64,000 nt of DNA from an uncultured Clostridia bacterium. GTDB lineage: Bacteria > Bacillota > Clostridia > Christensenellales > Aristaeellaceae. The stretch is from assembly GCA_947166385.1 (NCBI GenBank), contig CAMVEB010000002.1:151307-215306 (forward strand). Direction: 5' to 3'. The notes beneath the pieces were generated by a model. It saw nothing but the letters and a program-made list of their open reading frames with translations, was not told where the DNA came from and ran no database searches. This document shows positions 1 to 10,072 of the stretch, in pieces (the stretch's first letter is position 1; the number at the start of each line of letters is the position of its first letter). Both the position numbers and the translations under genes were made by a program.

Positions 1-1
1 G

Positions 2-436
2 CGGGAGCAGGGCGCGGAGGCGCAGGAAGGCGCGATGGCCCAGCTGCTGCTGCTGAGCAAGGCACCGCCGATCCGGCCGATGAAGCTGGCGCTGGCGCTG
101 GTACGCGGAGAGACGACGGAGATTCCGGCCGTTGCCCGGAGAAACGGGCAGAATATGCCGCAGCTGCCGGAGACAGCCGTGACCGAGACGGTGCTGACGC
201 TGCGAAACGGAGAAGAGATTCCCGGGCAAATCCGGGTGCCGGAGGCACTGGCCGAGGTGCTGCGGGAGATTGACATGACCAACCGGCTGGCCGCGAAGGC
301 CGCGGAAGGGAACATGAGCGCGCTGCGCGAATGCGTCGAGACCGATCCCGCGCTGGACGGGCTGGACCGGCTGTACTGCATGGACGTGGTGAAGGCGCTG
401 ATGACGCTGCATGAGGATATGCTGGGAGAAGACTGA
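2..436 (+). CDS. C-terminal end of a GH4-family glycosidase (truncated by window edge)
   Basis: Open from the first codon of the window, so the true start lies upstream; 144 residues are visible. Family 4 glycoside hydrolases use NAD and a divalent metal to cleave alpha- or beta-glycosides through an oxidation-elimination route in the cytoplasm. The visible part matches the typical end of that family: an NG...PQLPETAVTE segment (the usual N-G-nLP-VEv stretch), then NGEEIPG, a proline-led helix, a conserved AAxGN stretch, a DPAL segment and a closing helix ending in HEDML. The catalytic NAD and metal-binding halves are outside the window, so the substrate (glucoside, galactoside or galacturonide) cannot be called. 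It ends 31 bases before the methyltransferase gene. An in-frame ATG at 35 is internal to the conserved region and is not the start. Confidence 0.68.
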   Translation, partial: REQGAEAQEGAMAQLLLLSKAPPIRPMKLALALVRGETTEIPAVARRNGQNMPQLPETAVTETVLTLRNGEEIPGQIRVPEALAEVLREIDMTNRLAAKAAEGNMSALRECVETDPALDGLDRLYCMDVVKALMTLHEDMLGED

Positions 437-467
437 CTGAAACGGAAAAAAGGCGGAGTAGACGGCA

Positions 468-1323
468 ATGTTTCTGGCTGATACATGGAAGGACTATGAG
501 GTGATCGATACCGGCGACGGCGAGAAGCTGGAACGCTGGGGCGACATCATTCTGCGCAGACCGGACCCCCAGACCATCTGGCCGAAGGGGGACGCGGCGC
601 TGTGGAAAAAAGCCCAGGCCCACTACCACCGCAGCGAGCGCGGCGGCGGGGAATGGGAATTCCTGACGCGGCTGCCGGAGCGGTGGACCGTGCGCCACGG
701 GGAACTGGACTTCTATGTGCGGCCGACAGGATTCAAGCATACGGGCCTGTTTCCGGAACAGGCGGCCAACTGGATCTGGATGGACAGGCTGATCCGCACG
801 GACGGACGGAAGAATCTGAGAATCCTGAACCTGTTCGGCTATACCGGCGGGGCGACGCTGGCCTGCGCCGCGGCAGGGGCCCACGTGACCCACGTCGACG
901 CCGCGAAGGGGATGGTCCAGTGGGCCAAGGAAAACCGCGAACTGAGCCGGCTGCCGGAGACCTCCTTCCGGTGGATTGTGGAGGACGCGCTGCGGTTCGT
1001 GCAGCGGGAGATCCGGCGCGGAAACCGATACGACGGGATCCTGATGGATCCGCCGAGCTACGGGCGGGGCCCCGGGGGCGAGGTATGGAAACTGGAGAAC
1101 GAACTGTACGGACTGATTGAAACCAGCGCGATGGCGCTGTCGGAGGAGCCGGTATTCTTCCTGGTGAACAGCTATACGACGGGATTCCAGGCGAGCGTGC
1201 TGAGCAACATGATCGGGAGATGCGTGGCGGGCCGGTTCGGCGGGACGGTGGACAGCGAGGAGCTGTGCCTGCCGGTGACGAGCGGGGGCGTGCTTCCCTG
1301 CGGCGCCAGCGGGAGGTGGCAGC

Positions 1324-1331
<8 letters not shown>
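468..1331 (+). CDS. class I SAM-dependent methyltransferase, RlmI-like (COG1092 type)
   Basis: 287 residues. Rossmann-fold methyltransferase related to RlmI, which methylates a cytosine of 23S rRNA. The SAM-binding glycine-rich motif LFGYTGG is at residues 122-128, with an acidic strand end (HVDAAKG) after it and a DPPSYG catalytic motif at 194-199. The N-terminal PUA domain of full-length RlmI (about 396 residues) is absent, as in the short forms of this family. The first ~100 residues look like the small beta-rich lobe seen before the Rossmann fold. The gene overlaps the following pseudouridine synthase by 8 bases and lies two genes upstream of tgt, so an RNA substrate is likely. The exact target base is inference. 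Confidence 0.85.
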
Positions 1332-3263
<1,932 letters not shown>

Positions 3264-3280
3264 TAAGGAGGAATCCCGAC

Positions 3281-3916
3281 ATGAAAATCCTACCCGTAAC
3301 CGACCCGTCATTCCAGAACTACGGCCAGATTCTGACCGGGTACGACCTGAAGGAACTGCTGGAGACACTGGACAAAGTGACTCCCTGCCCGGAAGGCGTG
3401 GACTATGTGCCGGAGCAGGCCGAACTGCAGGCGCTGGCGATTGAAAAAGACCTGCGGAACAACGCCTACGGCGGAATGCCCATCCAGATCGGCTGGTGCA
3501 ACGGACACAACACGAAAATGAACTGCCTGGAGTATCACCGGGACAGCGAGCTGAACGTGGGAACGGAGGACTTCATCCTGCTGCTGGCCAAGCGCGAAGA
3601 CCTGAAGGACGGCGTGCTGGACGCGGACAAGGTGGCTGCCTACTACTGCCCGAAGGGCGTGATGGTGGAAGTATACGCCACGACCCTGCACTATGCTCCC
3701 TGCAGCGCAAAGAAGGGACAGGGATTCAAGGTTGTGATCGTGCTGCCGAAGGGAACAAACCTGGCGAAACCGGAGATCGACGTGAAAAACGCGGAAGACG
3801 AGATCCTGTGGGCTGCCAACAAGTGGCTGCTGGCCCACGCGGACTCCGCGGAGGCCGCACAGGGCGCCAAAGTGATGATCACCGGAAAGAACCCGGACAT
3901 CGCGGATCTGATCTGA
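3281..3916 (+). CDS. DUF4867 family protein, probable cupin-like fold
   Basis: 211 residues; AAGGAGGA ribosome binding site just upstream of the ATG. I recognise the overall pattern as the DUF4867 family of Clostridia: an N-terminal TDPxFxxYG segment, a GYD...LLETLD helix, an IGWCNGHN motif followed by LEYHRDSELNVG, then VEVYATTLHYAPC. The histidines in these motifs (GHN, YHRDSE, LHYAP) sit where cupin metal ligands would be, so a sugar-isomerase-like or ureidoglycolate-hydrolase-like cupin is possible. No function is established from the sequence. It follows tgt by 17 bases and is followed by a hairpin terminator. Confidence 0.7.
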   Translation: MKILPVTDPSFQNYGQILTGYDLKELLETLDKVTPCPEGVDYVPEQAELQALAIEKDLRNNAYGGMPIQIGWCNGHNTKMNCLEYHRDSELNVGTEDFILLLAKREDLKDGVLDADKVAAYYCPKGVMVEVYATTLHYAPCSAKKGQGFKVVIVLPKGTNLAKPEIDVKNAEDEILWAANKWLLAHADSAEAAQGAKVMITGKNPDIADLI

Positions 3917-3930
3917 AAATGAAAACAGCG

Positions 3931-3957
3931 AAGGCGCTGCCCGGCAGGCAGCGCCTT
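3931..3957. terminator. hairpin terminator between convergent genes
   Basis: Perfect 11-bp stem (3931-3941 with 3947-3957) and a 5-base loop between the DUF4867 gene (+) and the M32 peptidase gene (-). U-tracts on both sides are weak, so termination efficiency is uncertain. Confidence 0.6.
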
Positions 3958-3986
3958 CACTGTGTATGACTGTTGTAAAATGACCG

Positions 3987-5489
3987 TTATGACAGGCGGT
4001 AGAGCTCGCTGAATTTCTTCTTCAGATAGCCGGTATAGACGGAGGGATCCAGAGGGCCTCCCATGGCACCGGCAAGAAGATCCTTCGGCTTTTTCAGACA
4101 GCCGTACTGATGAATCCTTTCCGTGAGCCAGGCGGTGACCGGCGCCAGATGACCGGCGGCAACGGTATCCCAGACGGGAACCGTTTTTTCCATTTCCCGG
4201 AGCATCTGGACACCGTAGGCGCTGCCGAGCGCATAGGAGGGGAAATAGCCAATGCCACCGAAGGACCAGTGGCTGTCCTGCAGGCAGCCGCGGCGGTCAT
4301 CCGGGACCTCCACGCCGAGGACCTCCCGGTAGAGCCGGTTCCACTCGCCGGGGATGTCCCGGACCTTCAGGTCTCCGGCGATCATGGCCTTCTCCAGCTC
4401 ATAGCGGATCATGACATGAAGAGAATAGGTCAGTTCGTCCGCTTCGGTGCGGATCAGGGAAGGCTCGGACAGGTTGACCGCGGAATAGAGATCCTCCTCG
4501 ATGACTCCCTCCATCTGATCCGGGAAGACTTCCCGCATGATTTTCAGCAGGGGCGTGCAGAACGCGCGGCTGCGGCCGATCAGGTTTTCATAAAAACGGG
4601 ACTGGCTCTCGTGGATGCCCATGGTGGAACCGCCGGCCAGACAGGTAAACTGAAGGTCATCGCGGATATCCAGCTCATAGAGGGCGTGGCCGCCTTCGTG
4701 AATGACGCTAAACATGCTGGAAAACGGATCCTCCTCATGATAATGGGTCGTGATGCGGACATCCCACTTGTTGCAGCTGTTGGTGAAGGGATGCTCTGTT
4801 TCCCCCAGGGTGCAGTTCAGCGAATCAATGCCTTCCAGGGCCATGACTTTTTCAGAAAAGAGCCGCTGCCGGGCAATGGGCCAGGGCCCTTTCAGGAAGG
4901 CGGGAACCGGTTTTTTCCGCGCGGCGATTTCCCGGATCAGGGGAGCCAGATCATCCCGCAGAGAACGGAAAAAGGGATCCAGGGTTTCCATGGAAGCATC
5001 TTTTTCAAACTGATCAAGAAGGACATCATATGCGGGCTTCTCCGGGGCTTTCAGGGAGGCGAAGTGACGGCGGAAGGCGATGATCTTCTCCAGGTAAGGC
5101 GCAAAAAGGTTCCAGTCGCTTTTTTCTTTCGCCTCATGCCAGACGGCACCGGACTCATTGGTCAGCTCCTCATAAGCGGTGTATTCCTCCATGGGCAGGA
5201 CGTGCATATCGTCATAGGCTTCCTTCATGACTTCCGCCCGGCGGAAAACGATCTCTCCGGCCTCGTTCGGATGCTGCAGGACAGTTTCCAGAACCTCACC
5301 GGTTTCCGGATTCACCAGCTGCCTGTAGAGAAGCTCTCCCAGATAGGCGAGCGCCATGCCGCGGCCTTTCCACGAATTCTTCGGGGCAGCGGTATCCCCG
5401 TCCGTCGTCAGGACGGCCTGGGCATGGTTCAGAGCGTAGGCAGCCTTCTCTATTTCATCGAGTTTTGCGATCGCATCGGACAATGTCAT
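3987..5489 (-). CDS. M32-family metallocarboxypeptidase (carboxypeptidase Taq type)
   Basis: 500 residues, the usual length of family M32. These cytoplasmic zinc carboxypeptidases remove C-terminal residues with broad specificity. The zinc motif HEGGH is at residues 264-268 (HExxH), followed by the family motif in which ESQSRFYEN supplies the third ligand Glu, and a C-terminal DxHWSFGGIGYFPSY segment that is diagnostic of M32. Start chosen at 5489 because AGAAGGAG lies 9 bases upstream. It is a single-gene unit with its own promoter, facing away from the tRNA gene. Confidence 0.95.
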   Translation of the reverse strand: MTLSDAIAKLDEIEKAAYALNHAQAVLTTDGDTAAPKNSWKGRGMALAYLGELLYRQLVNPETGEVLETVLQHPNEAGEIVFRRAEVMKEAYDDMHVLPMEEYTAYEELTNESGAVWHEAKEKSDWNLFAPYLEKIIAFRRHFASLKAPEKPAYDVLLDQFEKDASMETLDPFFRSLRDDLAPLIREIAARKKPVPAFLKGPWPIARQRLFSEKVMALEGIDSLNCTLGETEHPFTNSCNKWDVRITTHYHEEDPFSSMFSVIHEGGHALYELDIRDDLQFTCLAGGSTMGIHESQSRFYENLIGRSRAFCTPLLKIMREVFPDQMEGVIEEDLYSAVNLSEPSLIRTEADELTYSLHVMIRYELEKAMIAGDLKVRDIPGEWNRLYREVLGVEVPDDRRGCLQDSHWSFGGIGYFPSYALGSAYGVQMLREMEKTVPVWDTVAAGHLAPVTAWLTERIHQYGCLKKPKDLLAGAMGGPLDPSVYTGYLKKKFSELYRLS

Positions 5490-5514
5490 CGGTATTCACA
5501 CTCCTTCTGCTGCC

Positions 5515-5542
5515 ATTTTATCACAGAGAAGGTTATTTTCAA
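5515..5542 (-). promoter_or_regulatory. sigma-A promoter for the M32 peptidase gene
   Basis: On the minus strand, TTGAAA (5537-5542) and TAAAAT (5515-5520) with a 16-base spacer, about 26 bases before the start codon. Confidence 0.6.
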
Positions 5543-5553
5543 AGAAAAAGTGC

Positions 5554-5582
5554 TTTACAAAACGAAAAAGATATGGTATGAT
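5554..5582 (+). promoter_or_regulatory. sigma-A promoter for tRNA-Ala
   Basis: TTTACA (5554-5559), 17-base spacer, TATGAT (5577-5582). The tRNA begins 12 bases after the -10 box, so the promoter serves this tRNA alone. Confidence 0.8.
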
Positions 5583-5593
5583 GTCCGCTGTTC

Positions 5594-5666
5594 GGGGCAT
5601 TAGCGCAGTTGGTAGCGCACAACACTGGCAGTGTTGGGGTCAGGAGTTCGAATCTCCTATGCTCCA
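5594..5666 (+). tRNA. tRNA-Ala, anticodon GGC
   Basis: 73 bases fold as a full cloverleaf. The acceptor stem GGGGCAT pairs with ATGCTCC and includes the G3:U70 wobble pair, the alanine identity element. The D arm is GCGC/GCGC, and the anticodon stem CAACA/TGTTG closes the loop CTGGCAG with anticodon GGC. The T arm contains GTTCGAATC. Discriminator base is A and the CCA tail is not encoded. Reads GCC codons, which are abundant in this genome. It stands alone between its own promoter and terminator. Confidence 0.97.
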
Positions 5667-5671
5667 CAAGG

Positions 5672-5702
5672 AAAAGGACCATCCAGGCGGATGGTCCTTT
5701 TT
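5672..5702 (+). terminator. intrinsic terminator after tRNA-Ala
   Basis: Stem of about 13 bp (5672-5684 with 5689-5701), 4-base loop AGGC, and a run of five T at 5698-5702. It begins six bases after the tRNA. Confidence 0.9.
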
Positions 5703-5724
5703 CAAACCGGCGGGAGGAACGATT

Positions 5725-6594
5725 ATGATTGACGCTCACCTGCACCTGTGGGACAAGCAGCATGGCATGGTCAACGGCCTGCCCGTATACAGCCTGGGCG
5801 GAGGACGCAGCCAGTTCGGCGCGGAGGTGCGGCAGATGATGCCGGCCTATATGACGGACGGCGTGAACAGCGCGGAGCGGCTGCTGGCCAACATGGACTT
5901 TGCCCAGGTGGCCGGCGCGGTGGTGACGCAGGAATACATCGACGGAAACCAGGACGCATACCTGCGGAAAGTCCGCACGGAAAACCCCGTGCGATTCCGC
6001 GTGAGCGCGCTGTATGAAGAGAAACCGCTGGGGGATGTCTCCTGGGCGGATGGGATCAAAATCTGCGCGGGACGGCTGGCGGATCCCGACCTGACACGGC
6101 TGGACGATGTGTTTGCCCTGGCGGCGGAGGAAGACAAATTTATCGGCCTGGATCTGGCCGAAGGCGATACGCAGACAGCCTCTCTGCGGGAAATGATCCG
6201 GCAGTATCCGGGAGTACGCATCGCGATCGGACACTTTGGGATGGTGACGACCGGGGGATGGCAGGAGCAGATCCGCCTGGCACGGAATCCCAGGGTTTAT
6301 GTGGAAAGCGGCGGGATTACCTGGCTGTTCAACAGCGAGTATTATCCCTATCCTTCCGCCGTGCGGGCCATCCTGGAAGCCCGCGACATCTGCGGAATGG
6401 AAAAACTGATGTGGGGATCGGACTATCCGCGCACGATGACTGCCATTACCTACCGGATGAGCTGGGACTTCGCAGACAAAAGCCCCTTGCTGACCGCGGA
6501 GGAGAAGCAGCTGTTCTTCCACGCCAACGCGGAGGCGTTCTACCGCTTCCATGATCTGCCCGAGATGCCCTACATCCACCACATGGCGGAATAA
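5725..6594 (+). CDS. amidohydrolase-2 family (TIM-barrel metal hydrolase)
   Basis: 289 residues; the ATG at 5725 follows a CGGGAGGAAC binding site, and longer readings of the frame run back through the tRNA and are not real. The family (COG3618-like) hydrolyses lactones or decarboxylates small acids in the cytoplasm. Metal-binding residues are visible: HLHLWD at residues 5-10 on strand 1, a GHFGM motif on a middle strand, and GSDYPR near the C-terminus supplying the catalytic Asp. Such enzymes include L-rhamnono- and L-fucono-lactonases, but nothing nearby fixes the substrate. It lies between the tRNA terminator and the glgA promoter, so it is probably expressed alone or by read-through. Confidence 0.82.
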   Translation: MIDAHLHLWDKQHGMVNGLPVYSLGGGRSQFGAEVRQMMPAYMTDGVNSAERLLANMDFAQVAGAVVTQEYIDGNQDAYLRKVRTENPVRFRVSALYEEKPLGDVSWADGIKICAGRLADPDLTRLDDVFALAAEEDKFIGLDLAEGDTQTASLREMIRQYPGVRIAIGHFGMVTTGGWQEQIRLARNPRVYVESGGITWLFNSEYYPYPSAVRAILEARDICGMEKLMWGSDYPRTMTAITYRMSWDFADKSPLLTAEEKQLFFHANAEAFYRFHDLPEMPYIHHMAE

Positions 6595-6613
6595 ACCGGC
6601 GGAAGAACGGCAA

Positions 6614-6642
6614 TTGCACAGCGGGACGGTTTTTGATACAAT
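6614..6642 (+). promoter_or_regulatory. sigma-A promoter for glgA
   Basis: TTGCAC (6614-6619), 17-base spacer, TACAAT (6637-6642), 45 bases before the glgA start. Confidence 0.75.
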
Positions 6643-6687
6643 ACATTCAACAATTTGTATCCGGAGAGAAAAAGGACGGTGTATGAG

Positions 6688-8502
6688 ATGAAAATCTGGT
6701 TTGCCTCCAGCGAATGCGCTCCCTTCAGCAAGTCAGGCGGACTGGCTGACGTGGCCTATTCCCTTCCCCCTGTGCTGCAGGCAGCGGGGGATGAGGTGGA
6801 GATCATTACACCGCTCTATCAGTGCGTATGGGATCGGTTCGGCGGGGAGCTGACCTTCCGGGGGTCGTATCCGGTGATGCTGCGGGATGTGCAGATTGAC
6901 GCCCGGGTTTTCCGGGGAGAGCGGGACGGCGTGACGGTGTGGTTCATCGGCGCAGACGACCTGTTCATGCGGGAACGGCTGTACGGATATGACGACGATG
7001 CCTGGCGGTTTGCGTTCTTCAGCAAGGCGATTGTGTCCCTGCTCGGGCTGCTGAGCCCCTGCCCGGATATCCTGCACTGCAACGACTGGGAGACAGCGGC
7101 GGCGGTGCTGTACCTGAAAGACCTGCAGCAGAAAGACCCTGCCTTCTCCGATATCCGCACGGTTTTTACGATTCACAACATTGCCTACCAGGGCCAATAT
7201 GCCCGGGAGAAGATGTACTCCGTATTCGGCCTGGATGAGCGGTGGTACAACCCGGCCCTGATGTTCAACGCCGAAGGGCGGGATGACATCAACATCATGA
7301 AAGGCGCGATGATGACGGCGGACGCGGTGACCACCGTATCGCCGACCTATGCGCGGGAACTGCACCATCCTCAGTTCGGGGAAGGCCTGCACGGCGTGAT
7401 TGACTATGTGGACGGAAGGCTGTACGGGATCCTGAACGGCATTGACGAAAAGACCTACGATCCGCGGACGGATACGCGGCTGCCGGCTTTCTTCAGCCCG
7501 GAGGACCTGAGCGGCAAGGCGGCGTGCAAAGCGGAGCTGCAGCGGCGGTTCGGCCTGACACCGGAAGCGGAATGGCCGCTGGTGGCGGTGGTGGCGCGGC
7601 TGGTGGAGCAGAAGGGTTTCGACCTGATCCGGGAAGCACTGCCCGGGCTGATGGACCTCGGCGTGCAGCTGGTTGTTTTCGGCCAGGGGGACGAAACCTA
7701 TGCCGGCTACTTCCGCTGGGCGGCGGAACACTGGAAAGGACAGATGGGTTTTTCGGACCGGTTCACGGAAGAGGCGGCTGCACTGGTGTTTGCCGGGGCT
7801 GATTTTTACCTGATGCCAAGCCGGTTTGAACCATGCGGACTGAGCCAGATGATGGCCATGCGCTACGGGACGGTGCCGATTGTGCGGGAGACCGGCGGGC
7901 TGCGGGATTCCGTACGCCCCTACAGCTCGTTTGACGGCATCGGAGAGGGGTTTGCCTTCTCGGAATACGCGGCGAAGGACCTGTACTTGGCTGTGCTGCA
8001 GGCGGTGAAGGTATACCTCAGCGATCCGGAAACCTTCCGCACGCTGGTGCTGCGCTGCATGAACAAGGACTTCTCCTGGGAACGCAGCGCGGAACAGTAC
8101 CGGCGGATGTATAAGGAAGCCCACATGGCCGGCCACAGCGCGGCGGGCATCTCCTTCCAGGAGGCGTTTGAGAACATCCGGGAGGCATACGGCCGGGTGG
8201 ATGCCTGGAACCGGGAACACCATCCGGACTGGCTGAAACCGGAGTTCCGCCGGATTATGGAGATCGAGCTGGTCGGCGAGGGGGCCGGGACCCTGTATAT
8301 CGCCATTGAGAACGGATCCTACCGGGTGGAGCCCTGGTCCTACTTCGACGCGGACTGCCACATCCGGGTCAGCTACCGCCACCTGATGCGCATGATGAAC
8401 GGGGAGACAACGGCACCGCGGCTGTTTATGAAGGGACGGCTGAAAATCACAGGCAACCTGGCAAAAGGCTTTGAGATCAAACGCCTGCTGACCCCATGCT
8501 GA
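6688..8502 (+). CDS. glgA: glycogen synthase (GT5) with C-terminal SCP2-like domain
   Basis: 604 residues, about 120 longer than usual bacterial GlgA (~477-485). It adds glucose from ADP-glucose to glycogen. Residues 1-~490 are a complete GT5 enzyme: KSGGLADV at 15-22 binds ADP-glucose, HCNDWE and TIHNIAYQG follow, and the EPCGLSQM...ETGGLRDSV active-site region is near the end. After the normal C-terminal helix there is a linker, then residues ~515-604 look like a sterol-carrier-protein-2 (SCP2) domain: IENGSYRVE, DADCHIRVSYRHLMRMMNGE, then RLFMKGRLKITGNLAKG, the typical SCP2 ending. Start set at the ATG followed by KIWFAS, the family's conserved N-terminus; an upstream TTG at 6655 is less likely. 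No other glg genes are in the window. Confidence 0.93.
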   Translation: MKIWFASSECAPFSKSGGLADVAYSLPPVLQAAGDEVEIITPLYQCVWDRFGGELTFRGSYPVMLRDVQIDARVFRGERDGVTVWFIGADDLFMRERLYGYDDDAWRFAFFSKAIVSLLGLLSPCPDILHCNDWETAAAVLYLKDLQQKDPAFSDIRTVFTIHNIAYQGQYAREKMYSVFGLDERWYNPALMFNAEGRDDINIMKGAMMTADAVTTVSPTYARELHHPQFGEGLHGVIDYVDGRLYGILNGIDEKTYDPRTDTRLPAFFSPEDLSGKAACKAELQRRFGLTPEAEWPLVAVVARLVEQKGFDLIREALPGLMDLGVQLVVFGQGDETYAGYFRWAAEHWKGQMGFSDRFTEEAAALVFAGADFYLMPSRFEPCGLSQMMAMRYGTVPIVRETGGLRDSVRPYSSFDGIGEGFAFSEYAAKDLYLAVLQAVKVYLSDPETFRTLVLRCMNKDFSWERSAEQYRRMYKEAHMAGHSAAGISFQEAFENIREAYGRVDAWNREHHPDWLKPEFRRIMEIELVGEGAGTLYIAIENGSYRVEPWSYFDADCHIRVSYRHLMRMMNGETTAPRLFMKGRLKITGNLAKGFEIKRLLTPC

Positions 8503-8543
8503 GTAACGGGCCGGAAACGCACGGAACGGAAGGAGACAGAGCA

Positions 8544-9404
8544 ATGCGCATATCTGACCTGCTGAAGCGGGAAGGGATTACGTTTTCCCTTGAGGTTTTT
8601 CCGCCGAAGACCTCCGACAAGTATTCCGAGACAGCGGAAGCCGCCAGGGAAATCGCCCGGCTTGGGCCGGACTTCATGAGCGTGACCTACGGGGCCGGCG
8701 GCGGCACCGGGGAATACACCACAGGCATTGCCGCCGGGATCCAGCAGGAGTTCGGCGTGCCGACGCTGGCGCATCTGACCTGCGTATCCTCGGACCGGGC
8801 GCATGTGATGCGGATGCTGGAACTGTACCGGAAAAACGGCATCGAGAATATCCTTGCATTGCGGGGAGACCTGCCGAAGGACGGACAGCTCTCGAAAGAC
8901 TACCGCTACGCTGTAGAACTGATCCGGGATATCCGGGAGAACGGGGATTTCTGCGTCGGCGGCGCCTGCTATCCGGAAGGGCATATCGAAAGCGCGCACA
9001 AGAAGGAAGACCTGCAGCATCTTCGGGAAAAGACGGAAGCCGGGCTGGACTTCCTGACAACACAGATGTTCTTCAACAACGATATCTTCTATAACTTCCT
9101 GTACCGGGCGAGGGAGGCCGGAATTACCGTGCCGGTGATTGCCGGGATCATGCCGATCACGAACGCAAAACAGCTGAAGCGGAGCGTGGCGCTGTCCGGG
9201 ACTGACGTGCCCCAGCGGTTCCGCGCGATTGTGGACTGCTTCGGGGATAACGCGGCGGCGATGAAGCAGGCCGGCATCATCTATGCCACGGAACAGATCA
9301 TTGACCTGATTGCCAACGGGATCCGCCATATCCATGTTTACACGATGAACAAGCCGGAAGTCGCGGGAGGAATTATGCGGAACCTGTCGGAGATTCTGCG
9401 CTGA
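8544..9404 (+). CDS. metF: methylenetetrahydrofolate reductase
   Basis: 286 residues; AAGGAGA lies about 9 bases before the ATG. MetF reduces 5,10-methylene-THF to 5-methyl-THF, the methyl donor for methionine synthase. The N-terminal SLEVFPPK motif holds the catalytic Glu, and SVTYGAGG, HLTC, LALRGD and TQMFF motifs of the TIM-barrel FAD enzyme follow in order. It leads a tightly packed operon: its stop overlaps the next start by one base, and metH follows. Product and consumer of methyl-THF are thus co-expressed. No SAM riboswitch or T-box is visible in the 41 bases between glgA and metF, so the operon may be read from the glgA promoter. Confidence 0.95.
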   Translation: MRISDLLKREGITFSLEVFPPKTSDKYSETAEAAREIARLGPDFMSVTYGAGGGTGEYTTGIAAGIQQEFGVPTLAHLTCVSSDRAHVMRMLELYRKNGIENILALRGDLPKDGQLSKDYRYAVELIRDIRENGDFCVGGACYPEGHIESAHKKEDLQHLREKTEAGLDFLTTQMFFNNDIFYNFLYRAREAGITVPVIAGIMPITNAKQLKRSVALSGTDVPQRFRAIVDCFGDNAAAMKQAGIIYATEQIIDLIANGIRHIHVYTMNKPEVAGGIMRNLSEILR

Positions 9405-10072
9405 TGGAAGAACGGATCAGGAGCCTTGCGGAAGAGGCGTTGCGCTACCTGGGCGCGGCAAGGGCAGACAGGGAAACGCACCGCATGGCGGAAGAAACGG
9501 CTGAACTGCTCACAAAGAAACTGCGCCCGCAATATACATGGCGCGCTTTCCGCCTGCAACGGGAAGCCGGCGGCTTCCTGATGCTGGAGGCCGGGATTGT
9601 TCTGGGCGGGACGCTTGCAGAACGGATGCTTGCGGACTGTGAAACAGCGGTATTGCTGACATGCACGCTGGGGGCTGCGTTTGACCGGATGCTGCAGGAA
9701 TGGCAGGCACGGGATATGGCGCGGGCCGCGGTGCTGGACGCCTGCGGGAGTGCCTTCACGGAGACGGGATGCGATGAAGCCGGGCAGGAAATTGCTTCGC
9801 GCTTTGCCGGGCAGTTTCTGACGGACCGATTCAGTCCGGGGTACGGCGACCTACCGCTGACGCTGCAGGGAGAAATCCTGCGCGCACTGGACGCGACCCG
9901 CCGGCTCGGAGTGACGGCGAACGAAAGCTGCCTGCTGATTCCATGCAAATCGGTCACAGCCGTGATCGGGCTGTCTGACCGGATGCAGCCGGCGCGAATC
10001 CGGGGATGCGGGCTGTGCGGGATGAAAGAGAACTGCAAATACCGGAAAAAGGGGGAGACCTGCGGTGTTTAA
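9404..10072 (+). CDS. MetH reactivation-domain protein (stand-alone vitamin B12-dependent methionine synthase activation domain)
   Basis: 222 residues, encoded between metF and metH with overlaps on both sides (1 and 8 bases). It corresponds to the C-terminal AdoMet-binding module of E. coli MetH, which re-methylates oxidised cob(II)alamin using SAM and reduced flavodoxin. Visible hallmarks are RFSPGYGDLPL (SAM-binding RxxxGYG), a following LDATRRLGVTANES segment, and KSVTAVIGLS. The C-terminus ends with four cysteines (CGLCGMKENC and CG near the end), as in other free-standing versions, and may bind a metal or cluster. The missing domain of the short MetH next door makes the assignment firm. 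Confidence 0.9.
   Translation: MEERIRSLAEEALRYLGAARADRETHRMAEETAELLTKKLRPQYTWRAFRLQREAGGFLMLEAGIVLGGTLAERMLADCETAVLLTCTLGAAFDRMLQEWQARDMARAAVLDACGSAFTETGCDEAGQEIASRFAGQFLTDRFSPGYGDLPLTLQGEILRALDATRRLGVTANESCLLIPCKSVTAVIGLSDRMQPARIRGCGLCGMKENCKYRKKGETCGV

Noticed and set aside
4110..5603. 497-codon plus-strand frame opposite the M32 peptidase
   Set aside because: It continues into the tRNA gene and lacks any domain; the minus strand encodes HEGGH and all M32 motifs.
8503..8543. SAM riboswitch or T-box before metF
   Set aside because: The gap is only 41 bases and has no aptamer motif.
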